A DNA stretch of 64,000 nt, from contig NZ_CP010054.1 in NCBI RefSeq assembly GCF_000801315.1, forward strand, positions 930,001 to 994,000. The letters run 5' to 3'. The notes under the pieces were generated by a model that made no database searches, was not told the origin of the DNA, and saw nothing but the letters and a program-made list of their open reading frames with translations. Made by a program: the position numbers and the translations under genes. This document shows positions 16,100 to 24,550 of the stretch, in pieces (the stretch's first letter is position 1; every line of letters starts with the position of its first letter). The DNA comes from Hymenobacter sp. DG25B. Lineage in GTDB: Bacteria; Bacteroidota; Bacteroidia; Cytophagales; Hymenobacteraceae.

Positions 16100-17944
16100 T
16101 TAGGCTAACGCCACGTTGGTTTGCATCTGGCTCAGGCGCTGGTAAAGGCCGCCGCGCTGCAGCAATTCATCGTGGGTGCCGCGCTCCACAATGCGGCCGT
16201 GCTGCAGCACTACAATCTCATCGGCGTGCTGCACGGTGCTCAGGCGGTGGGCAATAACCAGGGAAGTGCGGTTCTGCATCAGGCGCATCAGCGCTTCCTG
16301 CACCAGCTTTTCACTCTCGGTATCGAGGGCGGAAGTAGCTTCATCCAGAATGAGAATAGGTGGGTTGCGCAGCACGGCGCGTGCAATGCTCAGGCGCTGC
16401 CGCTGCCCGCCCGAAAGCCGCGTGCCCCGGTCGCCGATGATGGTCTGGTAGCCTTCCGGGGTGCTCATAATGAACTCGTGAGCATTGGCAATGCGGGCGG
16501 CATTCATCACTTCCTCTTCGGTGGCCTGGGTCTGGTTGAAGCGGATGTTGTTGAAGATGGTATCGTTAAACAGGATGCTTTCCTGGGTTACAATGCCCAT
16601 CTGGTCGCGCACGGAGTGAATGGTGCAGTCGCGCACATCGTGGCCATCAATCAGGAGTTGCCCGCCGGTGGGGTCGTAAAAGCGGGGCAGTAGATCGGCC
16701 AGGGTTGATTTGCCACCGCCCGAGGGGCCCACCAGCGCCACCGTTTTGCCTTTCGGAATAATGAGGTTGATGTCCTGCAAAACGGGCTGGTCGCCGTAGG
16801 TGAACTGCAGGTTGCGCAGCTCGATTTCCTTCTCAAAAGCGGGCAGCAACTGCGCATCGGCCTTGTCCCGAATCACCGGCTCCGTATCAATAATGCTCAG
16901 CACCCGCTCGCCGGCCACCAGGCCGCGCTGAATGTTGCCAAACGCCGACGACAGCGCTTTGGCCGGCGTGAGTACCTGCGAAAACAGCACGATATAGGTG
17001 ATGAACGATTCGCCTTCCAGATCGGAATTGCCACCCAGAATGAGGGTGCCGCCAAAGTAAATCAGGCCGGCTACTACCAGCACCCCGGCAAACTCGGAGA
17101 AGGGGGAAGCGAGGTCCCGGGTGTTATCAATGCGGCGCGAGGTTTTGGCGTACAGGTCGTTCTGCTGCTCAAACTTGTCCTTGATGTAGTCCTGGGCATT
17201 GAAGGCCTTAATCACGCGGATGCCGCCCAGCGTCTCATCAATCACAGAAAGCATGGAGCCCAGCGTGCTCTGGCTGGTTTTGGCCTGAGAGCGGAGCCGC
17301 TTGGCCAGGCTGGCAATAATTCCCCCGGAAATGGGCAGCAGCACCAGCGTAAACAGCGTGAGCTTAAACGACATGTAAAACAGCACCGCGAAGAAGGCCA
17401 CAATAGTCAGTGGGTCCCGAATGACGGCCGTGAGGGTATTCACCACGGAGCCTTCCACTTCCTGCACGTCGTTGGTAAAGCGCGACATCAAATCACCCTT
17501 GCGGCCGGTGGCGAAGTAGCCCAGCTGCAGCTGAATGACGCGGTGGTAGAGCGCCCGGCGCATGTTGCGGATAACGCGGGCCCGCACCCGGGCCACCAGC
17601 CGCAAGCTCAGATACCGGAATACGTTGCTAAAAAACACCGATACCACCAGCACCAGGCACACAAACAGCAGGGCACCCATCTTGCCCTGCGTGGCAATAA
17701 CGTGCGCGAAGAAGTAGTTGAAGGTGCTGGTAACGTAATCGAGAGAAGGGGCGAAGCCGGGGAGGTGGTCCGGCGCATTCATCTGCACCTTGCCCGTCTT
17801 GTCAAACAGCACTTTCAGCAAGGGAATAATCAGCGCAAAGTTGCCAATGCTGAAAATGATGCCCAGGATGGTGTAGAGAAAGTAGAAGGGCAGAAAATCG
17901 GCGTAGGGCCGCGCGTACTGCAGAATGCGGAGGTAGGTCTTCAT
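16100..17944 (-). CDS. ABC exporter, ATPase and permease fused (MsbA-like)
   Basis: 614 residues. N-terminal transmembrane domain with six helices (about 15-330), then a nucleotide-binding domain with Walker A GPSGGGKST (Lys412), Q-loop, signature LSGGQRQR, Walker B ILILDEATSALD and H-loop AHRLST. All catalytic elements are intact. The architecture matches homodimeric type IV exporters such as MsbA lipid flippases; lipid A export is plausible given gmhA nearby but cannot be proved from sequence. TACCTTTG ends 8 bases before the ATG. Confidence 0.92.
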   Translation of the reverse strand: MKTYLRILQYARPYADFLPFYFLYTILGIIFSIGNFALIIPLLKVLFDKTGKVQMNAPDHLPGFAPSLDYVTSTFNYFFAHVIATQGKMGALLFVCLVLVVSVFFSNVFRYLSLRLVARVRARVIRNMRRALYHRVIQLQLGYFATGRKGDLMSRFTNDVQEVEGSVVNTLTAVIRDPLTIVAFFAVLFYMSFKLTLFTLVLLPISGGIIASLAKRLRSQAKTSQSTLGSMLSVIDETLGGIRVIKAFNAQDYIKDKFEQQNDLYAKTSRRIDNTRDLASPFSEFAGVLVVAGLIYFGGTLILGGNSDLEGESFITYIVLFSQVLTPAKALSSAFGNIQRGLVAGERVLSIIDTEPVIRDKADAQLLPAFEKEIELRNLQFTYGDQPVLQDINLIIPKGKTVALVGPSGGGKSTLADLLPRFYDPTGGQLLIDGHDVRDCTIHSVRDQMGIVTQESILFNDTIFNNIRFNQTQATEEEVMNAARIANAHEFIMSTPEGYQTIIGDRGTRLSGGQRQRLSIARAVLRNPPILILDEATSALDTESEKLVQEALMRLMQNRTSLVIAHRLSTVQHADEIVVLQHGRIVERGTHDELLQRGGLYQRLSQMQTNVALA

Positions 17945-17952
17945 GGAGGCTG

Positions 17953-17960
17953 CAAAGGTA
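17953..17960 (-). promoter_or_regulatory. -7 element of the ABC exporter gene, next to the start codon
   Basis: CAAAGGTA on + is TACCTTTG on the coding strand, followed by GCAGCCTCC and ATG at 17944. Predicts a leaderless or near-leaderless mRNA. Confidence 0.6.
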
Positions 17961-18005
17961 ACCCCCGGATTCCGATTGCAGACGGGCTGCTTTGCGCTGC
18001 CGGCG

Positions 18006-18364
18006 CTACTCCGCGTTGAACACGGCTACCACCTCAATCTGCCCCAGAATATGCTGGTTGAACTCGGCCAGCTCTTCGGCCGGTACCCACAGCTCGTCGT
18101 GCTCGGGCCGCCCACGTTCTGCACCGGGAAGGTGGCGGCGTAATCCGCATCCACGGCAAAGCGCAGCACGTAGCCGATGCCGTAGTAGGACACGTTCCAG
18201 TCGCGGGCAATCTGGCTGGCGTAGGCCTCATGCAGCACCGGGTAGAAGTAGGGCTGCTCGGGCAAGCGCGGTGGAAAAGCCAGCCAGTTGGCGGCGGCTA
18301 TTAAATCCAGCTCCTGCTGATTGACCGGCCGGAAAAGCAGCAGGGCGGCGGGGTCGTGGCGCAT
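18006..18364 (-). pseudogene. Frameshifted small protein resembling 'ADP-ribosylation/crystallin J1' proteins
   Basis: From ATG 18364 the frame reads MRHDPAALLLFRPVNQQELD through FAVDADYAATFPVQNVGGP, then turns into out-of-family sequence and stops at 18026. Moving to the adjacent frame at the GGG run 18105-18107 gives EHDELWVPAEELAEFNQH, then IVE-type beta residues and a stop at 18006. That restores a coherent protein of about 119 residues of a small Bacteroidota family usually annotated as ADP-ribosylation/crystallin J1. A single missing base in the C/G run explains it. It could be a real inactivating mutation or a sequencing error. It follows the barrel gene by 21 bases, likely an operon. 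Confidence 0.75.
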
Positions 18365-18385
18365 AAACGGAAAGAGGACTGCGGC

Positions 18386-20320
18386 TTAAAACTCGTGCAC
18401 GCGCTGGGCAATGTTCCAGCGGAGCGAAAGGGCCGAATAGGCTTCCGTGCCTGCCAACGGGGTAGCAATCTGGGAAGTCTGGTGGCGTACTATCTGCGTG
18501 GCATCAATAAAGAGGTTGTGCCGCAGCTGGTAGGTTGCCGTCAGGTCGCCGTGAAACAGGTGAGTGGTGTTGCCCTGGCCCACGCGGTTACCATATTCCT
18601 GCACGCGGGTGGTGTAGGGCAGTAGCACGTTGCCACCGTAGTTAATAGGAATAGGCGTGTAAGGCGGAAAATCGGGGCTGATGGTGGTGTTCAGGCCCTG
18701 CTCCGAGAAAAAGCCCTTGCCTACCAGCATCAGACGCGGCAGCGGCTGGTAGCTCACTATCCCCAAAATTTCCCAGAGGTTAGCCCCCATGGGGTGCGCC
18801 AGCGGCTGGTTGTAGTGCTGGTAGTTGCGGAACTTGTCTTCGTGCTCGTAGGTGTAAGGGCGGATGTAGTTGAACTCCGCCTGCAGATCCAGATTGCGGA
18901 TGCCCACGGCATCAAAGTACTTCGCGCCTAGCTGAAAGGCCTGCTTATTGGCCCACCAGCCATTGCCGGAACGCACCTGACTTACCACAAACTCATCCAG
19001 CATCAGCTGGCCGTAGAGCTGGGCCGTGTGGGCAATATTCCACTTGAAATCCATGCCCAGCAAAGCGTTATCCTGGGAGCCGATTTGCTGCTCTACGCTG
19101 CGGTAAAAGATGATGGGGTTCAGGTACTGCAGCTCAAAACGGCCCTTGCCCCGGGAAAATACTACCGACTCAAACACCCCCACATTGAAGTTAGGGGTGA
19201 TGTCGAAACTGAGGTGGTGCTGAGCAAAGTACTTCTTCTGATAGATGGTATCGGCGTTGGCCTTGTCGGCCGTCATTTCTGCAAACAGGTTCTGGTAGTT
19301 GAACTTCCAGATGCGCGTGTTCAGCTTCAGAAAGAAGTATGGCGCGGCGTAATCGGAGAGAATCAGGGAGCGGTACCCGTTGCCGATAATGTTCCGGTCG
19401 TGGCCCAGCTGCACGTTAATGTGCTTGGTAGCCGCATAGGTAATGTAGCCGCGCGCTGAGAGGAAGTCATACTGGCCGGGCTTGGTTTTGAACGGCTTCC
19501 AATAGCCTTCGTGCGGCACAATATTGTCGCGCACAATGCGCTGGCGCACGTATTCCGGCACGGCCATCTGGTTATCGGCCAGGAAGGTGTAAAAGCCCAG
19601 CTTCTCATCAATAGTGCCCTCCACCTGCACGCCGCGGGTATTAAGGAAGCGAATTCCGTCGCTATCCGTGTCCTTGCCCAGCTGCACGCCTATCACCGGG
19701 TTGATGCGCAGCGTAAAGTCGGGGTTGTTTACCGAAAACAGGTCGGACTGCCGGCGGTAGAAATGGGTGAGCAGGGGGCGGGCGCTTTCGTTTACTGCGG
19801 CGGCCTGAGTGGAATAGTTCCAGTTGTCGCGCAGCAGGTAGCGCAGGTTAAACCGGTCGGCACGGGAGAGGCCGGCGGCAGAGTCGCGCAGCATCTGCTC
19901 GGCCAGGCGGGCCACCATAGCCCGCGGGTAGGGCCGCACGGCCGTGTGCAGCTCCTGCAACGAATCGGCGCCGGACTTGGCCGCGTAGCGGTCAATCAGG
20001 CGGTAAATATCAGCGTCAAGCGGTACGTAGGTGGTACCCTGGAGCGTGCGCGAGGCGGGTGCCTGTACTGGCTGGGGCGGCGGGACGGCTGCCGGCTGCG
20101 CCACAGGCTGGGCTGCCGGAGCCGCTGAGGCAGGAGTAGGGGCGGCCACTTCTTTGGCCTTGCGTGGCGCCTCTATAGGCTGGTTGTATATCCGCCAGGG
20201 CGAGGTGGTAGCCGTATCAGTAGGCGCGCTTGTGGGGGCAGTGGAGAGGGTATCCTGAGCAATGGCAGGGCCCGCCAGCAGCGTCCCGGTAGCGAGCAAA
20301 AGCAGGAGAGGTCGTATCAT
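18386..20320 (-). CDS. Wzi/RemB-like outer-membrane beta-barrel protein
   Basis: 644 residues with signal peptide MIRPLLLLLATGTLLAGPAIAQ. A Pro/Ala/Gln-rich linker occupies about 20-90. It is followed by the family's helical start (YRLIDRYAAKSGADSLQELH) and a long series of amphipathic strands with GRDRN-like LGHDRNIIGNGYRSL, typical of capsule-assembly Wzi proteins and the related gliding-motility protein RemB. Wzi anchors capsule polysaccharide; RemB is a mobile surface protein in Flavobacterium. Which role applies cannot be told. The last residue is Phe, as in outer-membrane barrels. TAGGTTTG lies 41 bases upstream. Confidence 0.8.
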   Translation of the reverse strand: MIRPLLLLLATGTLLAGPAIAQDTLSTAPTSAPTDTATTSPWRIYNQPIEAPRKAKEVAAPTPASAAPAAQPVAQPAAVPPPQPVQAPASRTLQGTTYVPLDADIYRLIDRYAAKSGADSLQELHTAVRPYPRAMVARLAEQMLRDSAAGLSRADRFNLRYLLRDNWNYSTQAAAVNESARPLLTHFYRRQSDLFSVNNPDFTLRINPVIGVQLGKDTDSDGIRFLNTRGVQVEGTIDEKLGFYTFLADNQMAVPEYVRQRIVRDNIVPHEGYWKPFKTKPGQYDFLSARGYITYAATKHINVQLGHDRNIIGNGYRSLILSDYAAPYFFLKLNTRIWKFNYQNLFAEMTADKANADTIYQKKYFAQHHLSFDITPNFNVGVFESVVFSRGKGRFELQYLNPIIFYRSVEQQIGSQDNALLGMDFKWNIAHTAQLYGQLMLDEFVVSQVRSGNGWWANKQAFQLGAKYFDAVGIRNLDLQAEFNYIRPYTYEHEDKFRNYQHYNQPLAHPMGANLWEILGIVSYQPLPRLMLVGKGFFSEQGLNTTISPDFPPYTPIPINYGGNVLLPYTTRVQEYGNRVGQGNTTHLFHGDLTATYQLRHNLFIDATQIVRHQTSQIATPLAGTEAYSALSLRWNIAQRVHEF

Positions 20321-20360
20321 ACAGAAGTAGACAGCGCTGCCGACGCGGCAGCCAATGGCG

Positions 20361-20368
20361 CAAACCTA
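20361..20368 (-). promoter_or_regulatory. -7 element of the Wzi/RemB-like gene
   Basis: CAAACCTA on + gives TAGGTTTG on the coding strand, leaving a leader of roughly 30 bases to ATG 20320. No clear TTG -33. Confidence 0.5.
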
Positions 20369-20416
20369 CGCAGTTACGCGAAAGGAGTTGGTTTTTCTCC
20401 CGATTACCCCATTTGC

Positions 20417-21424
20417 TTGGCCGTGGTGTGGCATATTGCGTACTCTTTTGAGCTATACCAACGGCCTTATTCCTTGTCGCTCCGCTATCTGCCTCATGCC
20501 CAACTAGACCTGTCTGCCTGGGATACCTGCGTGGCGGCTGCCACGGAGCCGGTGCCGTACGCCTACTCCTGGTGGCTGGCGGCTACCGCTGGCCGTTGGG
20601 ATGCCGTGGTGGAGATAGATGAGACCAGCGGAGCGTACCTCTCGGTATTCCCGTTGCCCATTAAGCGCCGGCCGTGGGGCCGGGAAGTATACCAGCCGCC
20701 CTTCACCCAGCAGCTGGGTTTGCTCACGACAGCCGGTAGCCGCCAGCGGAATGTGCTGGATTATCTTACCCTGATAAAAGGCCGGTTTGCCCGCTTTTAC
20801 CTGCAACTGCATACCGGGCAGGAGCTTGCCAGCGCCCCGGCAGGCTTTCAGCTCAAAGAGCGTTACACCTATCAGCTGAGTCTAGCCCCGCACTACCCGG
20901 CGCTGCTGGCCGGTTTTGAAGCCGACTACCGGCGGCGCCTGCGCCGCAACCAGGAGCAGCCGCAGCCACTGGCGGTTACTTCCGCAGCCGCGGCCGATGA
21001 GCTGATTACTCTCTTTCAAACTGAAGCCACCGGAGCCGCCGCGGGCCTCAAGCCCCAGGAATACGAGCGACTAAAAAAGCTGCTCGGAGCCTTAAAAACC
21101 CGTGGCCTGGGACAGGTGCTGGAGGTGCGGGCGCCGCAGTCCGGCGCGTTGCTGGCCGGCGCCGTCTTCGTTACGCACCCGCACCGCCTGATTTACTTGT
21201 TCGCAGCCGCCTCCGCGGCGGGGCGGCAGGCAGGTGCCCCGCTGCTGCTGCTCAACTACATAATACAGCACCATGCCGGCACCCGGGGCTTGCTCCTCGA
21301 TTTCGAAGGCGGCATGATACCGTCTATTGCCCGATTTTTCGCCAACTTCGGTGCCGCAGCGGTGCCGTATGCTGCCCTCACCCAAACCCGAAACCCCTGG
21401 TATCTCTCATGGCTGATGCGCTGA
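20417..21424 (+). CDS. GNAT/FemAB-like acyltransferase-fold protein
   Basis: Up to 335 residues from TTG 20417. Another TTG at 20474 would start just before the conserved-looking LRYLPHAQLDLSAWD segment, so the start is uncertain. Arrangement of two related alpha/beta halves, with YRRRLRRNQEQ resembling the FemAB/GNAT helix that follows the first half, and LLLDFEGGMIPSIARFFANFGA near the C-terminus typical of FemX/GNAT-like Bacteroidota proteins (the family segment G-x-x-x-FD-F-x-G-S). The substrate is unknown. The last 16 bases overlap upp, implying translational coupling. Confidence 0.7.
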   Translation: MAVVWHIAYSFELYQRPYSLSLRYLPHAQLDLSAWDTCVAAATEPVPYAYSWWLAATAGRWDAVVEIDETSGAYLSVFPLPIKRRPWGREVYQPPFTQQLGLLTTAGSRQRNVLDYLTLIKGRFARFYLQLHTGQELASAPAGFQLKERYTYQLSLAPHYPALLAGFEADYRRRLRRNQEQPQPLAVTSAAAADELITLFQTEATGAAAGLKPQEYERLKKLLGALKTRGLGQVLEVRAPQSGALLAGAVFVTHPHRLIYLFAAASAAGRQAGAPLLLLNYIIQHHAGTRGLLLDFEGGMIPSIARFFANFGAAAVPYAALTQTRNPWYLSWLMR

Positions 21425-22092
21425 ATCCTACGTCTGCCCCCGATCTGAATCGTGTACATGTAGTATGTGCCGAGCCCTCGGTGGCCAACCATTTTCTGGC
21501 TGAGCTTCGTGATGTAGACGTGCAGCGCGACTCCCTACGCTTCCGCCGCAACCTGCAGCGCTTGGGCGAAATCATGGCCTACCGCATCAGCTCCCAGCTC
21601 AGCTACACCACCAAAACGGTGCGCACGCCCCTGGGCCAGTCCAGCAGCATGCACCTGCACGATTTTCCGGTGCTGGCTACCGTGCTGCGCGCGGGTCTGC
21701 CGTTCCACCAGGGTTTTCTAAACTACTTTGATCAATCCCCATCGGCCTTTGCCGCGGCCTACCGCATTGAGGGTACCTCACAAGTACAGGTGCAGGTAGA
21801 CTACCTCACGGCCCCCAGCCTGGATGAGCGGGTGCTGATTCTGGCCGACCCCATGCTGGCCTCCGGCAAATCCCTGGTGCAAACGTACCGGGCCATGCTG
21901 CGCTTTGGCACCCCCCGGCAGGTGCACATTGCCGCCGTTATTGCCAGCCCGGAAGGCGTAGCCTACGTCACCCGCGAAATTCCGGAAGCCACGCTGTGGG
22001 TAGCGGCTATTGATGAAGGGCTGAATGAGCAGGCCTACATTGTGCCCGGCCTGGGCGATGCCGGCGACCTTTCCTACGGCAGTAAGCTGTAA
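21409..22092 (+). CDS. upp: Uracil phosphoribosyltransferase
   Basis: 227 residues. Salvages uracil to UMP with PRPP. The PRPP-binding loop is DPMLASGKS at 147-155 and the uracil-binding segment is YIVPGLGDAGDLSYG at the C-terminus. The N-terminus carries a ten-residue extension. Overlaps the preceding gene by 16 bases. Salvage (upp) and de novo (pyrD) pyrimidine genes both occur in this window but are not adjacent. Confidence 0.95.
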   Translation: MADALNPTSAPDLNRVHVVCAEPSVANHFLAELRDVDVQRDSLRFRRNLQRLGEIMAYRISSQLSYTTKTVRTPLGQSSSMHLHDFPVLATVLRAGLPFHQGFLNYFDQSPSAFAAAYRIEGTSQVQVQVDYLTAPSLDERVLILADPMLASGKSLVQTYRAMLRFGTPRQVHIAAVIASPEGVAYVTREIPEATLWVAAIDEGLNEQAYIVPGLGDAGDLSYGSKL

Positions 22093-22262
22093 GGAAAATC
22101 GGCTGGAAGTCTGGCGCAGGCAGTGCCCTACGCCACCATCATCTGTTTATACATCGGTCACAATCAGATGATCTGCCGGAACTATTCCGGCAGGCTCAAC
22201 CTGTTATCTTTAGTTGACGCTAGAATAGCTCGCTATTTCCATTCTCCGCTCCGAAAACAACC

Positions 22263-22715
22263 GTGGTACCACACGTTCTAAAATACGCTTCTGTTTTCCT
22301 GCTTAGCATGGTAAAATTTTTCGGTGGCCCCGTAGCGGGGGTAGCTGCCGGCGTGCCGTACATGGCCACCGTGGGGCTCACCGTAGCCGGCATGATGTCC
22401 AGCGTTATCCTGATTTCGAGCCTGGGCAAGGCCTGGGCCCTGCACCAGCGCCGGAAAAGAATTAAGAACCGTAAGCCGTTGTTTTCCAAACGCTCCCGGC
22501 GCATCGTTATGATCTATTCCCGCTTTGGAATGGGTGGCATTGCGTTTCTCACACCTATTCTGTTCAGCCCCATTGGCGGTACCGTTATTGCCACGCAGCT
22601 ACACGTGCCTCGCTTTAAAATTATGCTGCATATGCTGTGGAGCGCTGTTTTTTGGGGATTCCTGTTCACCACGCTGGCCGTTAGGTTCAGCCACCTGGCT
22701 ATCTTTCAGCATTAG
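22263..22715 (+). CDS. Small polytopic membrane protein, hypothetical
   Basis: 150 residues from GTG 22263, or 135 from ATG 22308. The N-terminal hydrophobic segment (VLKYASVFLLSMVKFFGGPVAG) supports the longer form. Three to four membrane helices with a basic cytoplasmic loop (HQRRKRIKNRKPLFSKRSRR) and a glycine/proline-rich motif FLTPILFSPIGGTVIA. Layout recalls small multidrug-export or DedA-like fragments, but I do not recognise the family. TATCTTTA at 22205-22212 is a near-consensus promoter. Confidence 0.75.
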   Translation: MVPHVLKYASVFLLSMVKFFGGPVAGVAAGVPYMATVGLTVAGMMSSVILISSLGKAWALHQRRKRIKNRKPLFSKRSRRIVMIYSRFGMGGIAFLTPILFSPIGGTVIATQLHVPRFKIMLHMLWSAVFWGFLFTTLAVRFSHLAIFQH

Positions 22716-22728
22716 CAGGTTTCCTTTC

Positions 22729-22770
22729 ATAGAAAAAGCCGCTCCGGATATCCGGAGCGGCTTTTTCTAT
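22729..22770. terminator. Perfect 42-bp palindromic bidirectional terminator
   Basis: The sequence reads identically on both strands from ATAGAAAAAGCC to its mirror, centred on GGATATCC, with A and T tracts at the ends. It separates the membrane-protein gene (+) from the helicase gene (-). Confidence 0.9.
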
Positions 22771-22781
22771 GGCTTTTAATC

Positions 22782-24206
22782 TTACTTCCGGCGCTTGGCC
22801 CGGGCCATGGCCGCTTTGGCGGCTTTCACGGCGGGCTTGGAGGCCGTCTTTTTAGACGGGTTGGCTTTGTTGCCTTTCTGGCTGCGGTTGGGCCCTTCCT
22901 GATAGGTTTTGCCGGTGCGCTTGTCTATGGTTACGCCGGGCTTCACATACTCTTTGCGCTCATGGAAGGCACCCTGGAAGGAGGGGTCCTCACGGCGGCG
23001 GCGCTCATCTATCTCCCGGTCCATGCCCTGTTGCTCATCGAACTGGGTTTCCATCACCTTCACCTCCGGCGGCAGCGGTAGCAGCGGAATTTTCTGGTTG
23101 ATGAGCTCCTCAATGCGGCCCATGTGGTGCATCTCGGCCTGGTTGGCAAAGGTAATAGCGGCCCCCGTGTGCTGCGCCCGGCCGGTGCGCCCAATGCGGT
23201 GCACGTAGTCATCATACACCAGCGGCACATCAAAGTTAATAACGTGGCTTACCTGGGGCACGTCGATGCCGCGGGCGGCTACATCGGTAGCTACCAGAAA
23301 GCGGATTTCCCCGGCCTTAAAGGCTTCCATGGCGTTGATGCGCACGTTCTGTCCTTTGTTGCCATGAATGGCGCGCACCTCGCCGTGGGCTTTGCGCTTC
23401 AGGAAGCTGGCCACATTTTCGGCGTGCTCCTTGGTGCGGGTAAAAATCATGACGCGGTGGAAAGCGTCCCAGTCCAGAAACAGGTATTCCAGCAGGTTAA
23501 TCTTGGTGAGCAGGTTGGGCACCTCATACAAGGACTGCGTCACATTCTGGGCCGAGGTGGCGGCGGGGGTTACCTCCACCCGCACCGGGAATTCCAGGAA
23601 TTCCTCGCTGAGCACCGATACTTTATCGGGCATGGTGGCAGAGAACAGCACATTCTGGCGCTTGCTTGGAATTACCTCCAGAATGCGGCGGATCTGGGGC
23701 ATAAAGCCCATATCCATCATTTTGTCGGCCTCATCCAGCACCAGGGTCTTAATATCCTTTAGCACCAGGTTGCCTTTCAGGTACAGCTCCATGAGGCGGC
23801 CGGGCGTGGCAATCAGAATGTCTACGCCCTTGGCAATGGTTTCAATCTGGGTTTTGGGACCCAGACCGCCGTAAATGGCGAATATGCGCAGGTCGGTGTG
23901 CACGGCCATCTTGCGTAGGTGGCTTTCAAGCTGCATGGCCAGCTCGCGGGTAGGGGCCAGAATCAGGGCCCTTGGGTTTACGCCTTGCGCATACTTCACC
24001 TTCATGAGCAGCGGCAGGCCGAAGGCGGCGGTTTTGCCGGTGCCGGTCTGGGCAATGCCTAGCACGTCGTGGCCCGCCAGCAGCAGCGGAATGGTTTGCT
24101 CCTGCACGGGCGTAGGGTGCTCAAAGCCTGCTTCGGCCACGGCCGTGAGCAATTGCTTGTTGAGCTTGAAATCGGCAAACGCTGCCGGCTGGGGCGAATC
24201 AGACAT
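22782..24206 (-). CDS. DEAD-box RNA helicase
   Basis: 474 residues. Full motif set: Q-motif region (FADFKLNKQLLTAVAEAGF with PTPVQEQ), Walker A AQTGTGKT at 52-59, PTRELA, TPGR, DEAD at 158-161, SAT at 189-191, ARGIDVP and HRIGRTGR. The C-terminal 70 or so residues are a Lys/Ala-rich basic tail ending AKRRK, typical of RhlE-type cold-shock and ribosome-assembly helicases. The ATG at 24206 is chosen because the longer frame begins inside the promoter TACCTTTG at 24231-24238. Confidence 0.95.
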   Translation of the reverse strand: MSDSPQPAAFADFKLNKQLLTAVAEAGFEHPTPVQEQTIPLLLAGHDVLGIAQTGTGKTAAFGLPLLMKVKYAQGVNPRALILAPTRELAMQLESHLRKMAVHTDLRIFAIYGGLGPKTQIETIAKGVDILIATPGRLMELYLKGNLVLKDIKTLVLDEADKMMDMGFMPQIRRILEVIPSKRQNVLFSATMPDKVSVLSEEFLEFPVRVEVTPAATSAQNVTQSLYEVPNLLTKINLLEYLFLDWDAFHRVMIFTRTKEHAENVASFLKRKAHGEVRAIHGNKGQNVRINAMEAFKAGEIRFLVATDVAARGIDVPQVSHVINFDVPLVYDDYVHRIGRTGRAQHTGAAITFANQAEMHHMGRIEELINQKIPLLPLPPEVKVMETQFDEQQGMDREIDERRRREDPSFQGAFHERKEYVKPGVTIDKRTGKTYQEGPNRSQKGNKANPSKKTASKPAVKAAKAAMARAKRRK

Positions 24207-24230
24207 AATCTTATGATGCTTTTGAAGCTG

Positions 24231-24238
24231 CAAAGGTA
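24231..24238 (-). promoter_or_regulatory. -7 element of the helicase gene
   Basis: CAAAGGTA on + is TACCTTTG on the coding strand followed by GCAGC, leaving a leader of about 20 bases to ATG 24206. Confidence 0.65.
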
Positions 24239-24325
24239 CGGGGAATACCGGCGGAAAGAGTCACAGAGGGTCAGCTTACTACGAATTGAGAGGCATCGTG
24301 CCAGAAAAAAATCTGCCTAGAATGC

Positions 24326-24355
24326 TTGTAATTTCCTCCCTCAACACTACTTTTG
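24326..24355 (+). promoter_or_regulatory. Promoter of tRNA-His
   Basis: TTG at 24326-24328 and TACTTTTG at 24348-24355 match the Bacteroidota -33/-7 pair at 19-base spacing; the tRNA begins 18 bases later. Confidence 0.7.
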
Positions 24356-24373
24356 TCACTCCATTACCTACCT

Positions 24374-24451
<78 letters not shown>

Positions 24452-24455
24452 ATGG

Positions 24456-24489
24456 AAGTCCCCGGAGAGAAATTTCCGGGGACTTTTTT
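24456..24489 (+). terminator. Terminator of tRNA-His
   Basis: 11-bp stem AAGTCCCCGGA (24456-24466) with 24475-24485, then T-run. Separates the tRNA from the kinase gene. Confidence 0.85.
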
Positions 24490-24550
24490 GTTGATTGAAG
24501 CGTTGCTCCGGCAAGGCATTTTTGCAGACCTCACTTTAGACCCTCTCCTT

